DNA from: Anaerolineaceae bacterium
Lineage (GTDB): Bacteria; Chloroflexota; Anaerolineae; Anaerolineales; Anaerolineaceae
Reading direction: 5' to 3'
Assembly: GCA_014860845.1 (NCBI GenBank)
Contig: JACZIY010000477.1
Span: 1-7,620 of the forward strand
Length of the DNA stretch: 7,620 nucleotides
Part shown: in pieces, positions 5,404-7,620 of the stretch
Layout: each line of letters starts with the position of its first letter
Position numbering within the stretch: the stretch's first letter is position 1
The notes under the pieces: generated by a model
What the model was told of the DNA's origin: nothing
Database searches by the model: none
What the model saw: the letters and a program-made list of their open reading frames with translations, nothing else
Position numbers and translations under genes: made by a program

Positions 5404-5844
5404 ATGAACCAGGCCATAAAAGATTTTGTTGAATCAAAACGGATAGCGATCGTGGGGGTATCTCAATCGGATACAAAATTCGGAAATAGTGTCTATCGCG
5501 AATTAAAAGGAAAGGGATACGATGTGGTCCCTGTGCATCCAACCATGGAAAAATTTGATCAGGATCGCTGTTTCAAAAATATTCAGTCCATTGATCCAAA
5601 AGTGGATGGGGTGCTGATAAATGTTAAAAAAGAGAACGTAAAAGCCATTCTGGATGATGCCCATCTAGCCGGTACCAGGAAGATCTGGTTGCAGCAAGGC
5701 TCTGAAACCCCGGAAACTGTCCAATATGGAGAATCACTTGGAATGAATGTCGTCTCTGGTGGTTGCATTATGATGTATGCAGAACCGGTCAAAAGTGTGC
5801 ATGCATTTCATCGCTGGATCTGGCGATTGATCAAAAAATATTAA
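5404..5844 (+). CDS. CoA-binding domain protein, YccU type
   Basis: A 146-residue single-domain Rossmann-fold protein of the CoA_binding_2 group, the domain also found at the start of succinyl-CoA synthetase alpha and ADP-forming acyl-CoA synthetases. The nucleotide loop is RIAIVGVSQSDTKFGNSV (residues 13-30). YDVVPVHP follows (about 39-46), then VDGVLINVKKENV, IWLQQGSE in the position of the family's WxQxG sequence, and VVSGGCIMMY near the end, where the family commonly has G-x-C. It would be cytoplasmic and bind CoA or an acyl-CoA; no reaction has been settled for these stand-alone proteins. GGGAGG nine bases before the ATG fixes the start. It follows the tRNA terminator and precedes fhs by 159 bases, with a separate promoter candidate before fhs, so it is probably its own unit. 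Confidence 0.9.
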   Translation: MNQAIKDFVESKRIAIVGVSQSDTKFGNSVYRELKGKGYDVVPVHPTMEKFDQDRCFKNIQSIDPKVDGVLINVKKENVKAILDDAHLAGTRKIWLQQGSETPETVQYGESLGMNVVSGGCIMMYAEPVKSVHAFHRWIWRLIKKY

Positions 5845-5866
5845 GTAAGTATTTATTAACTTAATA
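5839..5866 (+). terminator. Weak A+T-rich inverted repeat after the CoA-binding gene
   Basis: TATTAAGT pairs with ACTTAATA across a 12-base loop, with the stop codon inside the first arm. It has only two G-C pairs, and no T-run follows, so termination here would be inefficient. It is recorded as the only hairpin candidate in the gap before fhs. Confidence 0.25.
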
Positions 5867-5907
5867 AACTACACATTATTTCAAGCTCAAATACATTCAT
5901 TTTTTGC

Positions 5908-5936
5908 TTGATTTTTCATTCACTATGCTCTTTAAT
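5908..5936 (+). promoter_or_regulatory. Candidate promoter for fhs
   Basis: TTGATT (5908-5913), a 17-base spacer and TTTAAT (5931-5936) would start transcription near 5943, giving an untranslated leader of about 60 bases before ATG 6004. That leader has only a five-base stem (GTGAT/ATCAC). It seems too short and unstructured for a folate riboswitch. Confidence 0.5.
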
Positions 5937-6003
5937 AGAAGATGCGGTGATTTTAAGATATGCAGATCACAAATAGATAAAAGTTTGAAAGGAGAAATGT
6001 TAC

Positions 6004-7620
6004 ATGAGTAATAAATCCGATGTAGTAGTCCGACCATTTAAAGCAACAAAATTAAAACGAGTTACACCAGTTCCTTCCGATATCGAAATTGCAAAGGCTT
6101 CCGAGCTGAAGCACATCATAACCATAGCTGAGGAATTAGGGTTGCTACCTGAAGAATTGGAACAATATGGCCCTTATAAAGCCAAAGTCAAGTTGGAAGT
6201 CTTAGAACGCTTGAAAGGTATCCCTAATGGTAAATACATTGATGTAACAGCCATTACCCCAACACCTTTAGGTGAAGGCAAAACAACTACGACCGTGGGA
6301 TTAAGCCAGGCATTAGGAGCCCAACTCAATAAACGTGTCATCACCTGTATCCGACAGCCCAGTCAGGGTCCGACCTTTGGTATTAAAGGTGGTGCAGCTG
6401 GAGGTGGTTATAGCCAGGTAATCCCGATGGATGAATTCAATCTCCACCTCACGGGCGATATCCACGCTATAACGGCCGCTAACAATCTGCTGGCTGCTGC
6501 GATTGATGCGCGTATGTTCCATGAATCCACCCAATCGGACCAGCGACTGTTCGAGAATTTATTTCCCAAGGACAAACAGGGAAAACGACATTTCTCCGTT
6601 GGAATGCAACACCGCAAACGAAAATTAGGAATCGAGACCGATGACCCCGATCAAATGACAGAAGATCAAAAAAGCAAATTTGTGCGTCTGGATATTGACC
6701 CCGATTCCATCACCTGGAAACGTGTCATTGATACCAATGATCGCTTCCTGCGCGGTATCACCGTCGGTGAAGGACCCGATGAAAAAGGTCGTACGCGCAA
6801 AACAGGTTTTGATATCACAGTCGCCAGTGAAATCATGGCAATTCTGGCACTTACAACCGATCTACGCGATATGCGTGAAAGATTTGGCCGCATTGTGATC
6901 GGTACCAACACCAAAGGTGAAGCTGTCGATGCCAATGATATCGGTGTCGCTGGAGCCCTGAATGTTTTAATGAAGGACGCCATCAAACCCAATATTCTGC
7001 AGACATTGGAAGGTACTCCTGTATTTGTTCACGCTGGCCCATTTGCCAATATCGCGCATGGGAACAGTTCCATTCTGGCAGATAAAATTGCATTGAAATT
7101 AGCTGATTATGTGGTAACAGAATCAGGTTTCGGTGCAGATATGGGCATGGAAAAATTCTTTGACATCAAGTGCCGTTATTCAGGGCTTGTACCCGATGTC
7201 GTTGTATTGGTTGCCACCGTACGCGCGCTCAAGATGCATGGTGGTGGCGCAAAAGTCGTTGCCGGCAAACCATTGGACAGAGCCTATACCGAAGAGAATC
7301 TCGAATTGTTGGAAGCTGGTTTACCCAATATGCTGCACCACATCAAGATTGCCAAGAAATATGGCGTTCCGGTGGTGGTGGCTGTCAATAAATTCTATAC
7401 TGACACGGATGCCGAATTAGCGCTTGTTCGCAAAGCAGCCGTGGAACAGGGTGGCGCATTCGATGCTGTCGTCAGTGCGCATTGGGAATTCGGTGGTGAA
7501 GGCGCTGTTGATTTAGCGAAGGCAGTTATCCTGGCCAGTGAAGAAAAACATGATTTCAAATTCCTGTATCCATTGGAAGCCAGCATCAAGGAAAAAATTG
7601 AAGCGATTGCCAAAGAAATT
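6004..7620 (+). CDS. fhs: Formate--tetrahydrofolate ligase (C-terminus beyond window)
   Basis: Catalyses ATP + formate + tetrahydrofolate to 10-formyl-THF + ADP + phosphate in the cytoplasm. It supplies formyl groups for purines and fMet-tRNA and is the second step of the Wood-Ljungdahl methyl branch where that pathway exists. The frame is open for 539 codons to the last base with no stop. The ATP loop [13 protein letters not shown] spans residues 85-97. [20 protein letters not shown] (117-136), the LHLTGDIHA block (147-155), [19 protein letters not shown] (338-356) and [12 protein letters not shown] (404-415) are all family blocks. Residues about 190-236 form an insert ([17 protein letters not shown], then an acidic stretch to FVRLDIDP) that short enzymes of about 560 residues such as Moorella's lack, but eukaryotic C1-THF synthases have. 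Total length should therefore exceed 600. GGAG nine bases before the ATG supports the start. Confidence 0.97.
   Translation, partial: MSNKSDVVVRPFKATKLKRVTPVPSDIEIAKASELKHIITIAEELGLLPEELEQYGPYKAKVKLEVLERLKGIPNGKYIDVTAITPTPLGEGKTTTTVGLSQALGAQLNKRVITCIRQPSQGPTFGIKGGAAGGGYSQVIPMDEFNLHLTGDIHAITAANNLLAAAIDARMFHESTQSDQRLFENLFPKDKQGKRHFSVGMQHRKRKLGIETDDPDQMTEDQKSKFVRLDIDPDSITWKRVIDTNDRFLRGITVGEGPDEKGRTRKTGFDITVASEIMAILALTTDLRDMRERFGRIVIGTNTKGEAVDANDIGVAGALNVLMKDAIKPNILQTLEGTPVFVHAGPFANIAHGNSSILADKIALKLADYVVTESGFGADMGMEKFFDIKCRYSGLVPDVVVLVATVRALKMHGGGAKVVAGKPLDRAYTEENLELLEAGLPNMLHHIKIAKKYGVPVVVAVNKFYTDTDAELALVRKAAVEQGGAFDAVVSAHWEFGGEGAVDLAKAVILASEEKHDFKFLYPLEASIKEKIEAIAKEI

Noticed and set aside
5937..6003. 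Folate riboswitch or other structured leader before fhs
   Set aside because: The leader is only about 60 bases with a five-base stem; no riboswitch core could be recognised.
6313..7613. Several minus-strand and frame-shifted plus-strand open frames inside fhs
   Set aside because: They lie opposite or out of frame with a continuous, motif-rich fhs reading frame and have no ribosome binding sites.
1..7620. CRISPR array, insertion sequence or long direct repeats
   Set aside because: No regularly spaced repeats, no transposase and no terminal inverted repeats were found on reading both strands.

Overview
The window comes from a bacterium of moderate to low G+C content with strong Shine-Dalgarno sequences and sigma70-type promoters. 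The long, insert-bearing formate--tetrahydrofolate ligase, the small CoA-binding protein and the overall gene style would fit an anaerobic Chloroflexota lineage such as Anaerolineae. That placement is an inference, because nothing here is a phylogenetic marker I can score by eye.

Left part (18-4158, all on the minus strand). Six genes are packed head to tail, in transcription order: a 149-residue protein resembling a degenerate serine-recombinase N-terminal domain, a GNAT-fold protein with an eroded CoA loop, a canonical RimJ/RimL-type GNAT acetyltransferase, a HAD-superfamily phosphatase, a 12-helix MFS transporter, and a small metallophosphoesterase. Gaps run from a TGATG stop/start overlap to 36 bases, with no terminator between genes, so they probably form one operon. 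Acetyltransferases together with an MFS exporter suggest modification and transport of a small molecule, but no substrate can be named.

Centre (4159-4748). This 590-base stretch is regulatory on the minus strand. A strong promoter (TTGACA, 18 bases, TAAAAT with extended TG) is followed by a good ribosome binding site, a 33-codon peptide with an Ile/Val/Leu-rich start, and two stacked intrinsic terminators. The six-gene operon comes next. This is the layout of leader-peptide transcription attenuation, though I found no convincing antiterminator pairing. Between the terminators and the operon a short open frame looks coding but overlaps the next gene.

Right part (4749-7620, plus strand). A small single-pass membrane protein of unknown family is followed by a tRNA-Leu(UAA) with its own promoter and terminator, a YccU-type CoA-binding protein, and the formate--tetrahydrofolate ligase gene fhs. 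Fhs is open through the last base and cut off by the window edge. It is the only gene here with a clear metabolic role: ATP-dependent entry of formate into the folate one-carbon pool, the second step of the methyl branch of the Wood-Ljungdahl pathway in organisms that have it.
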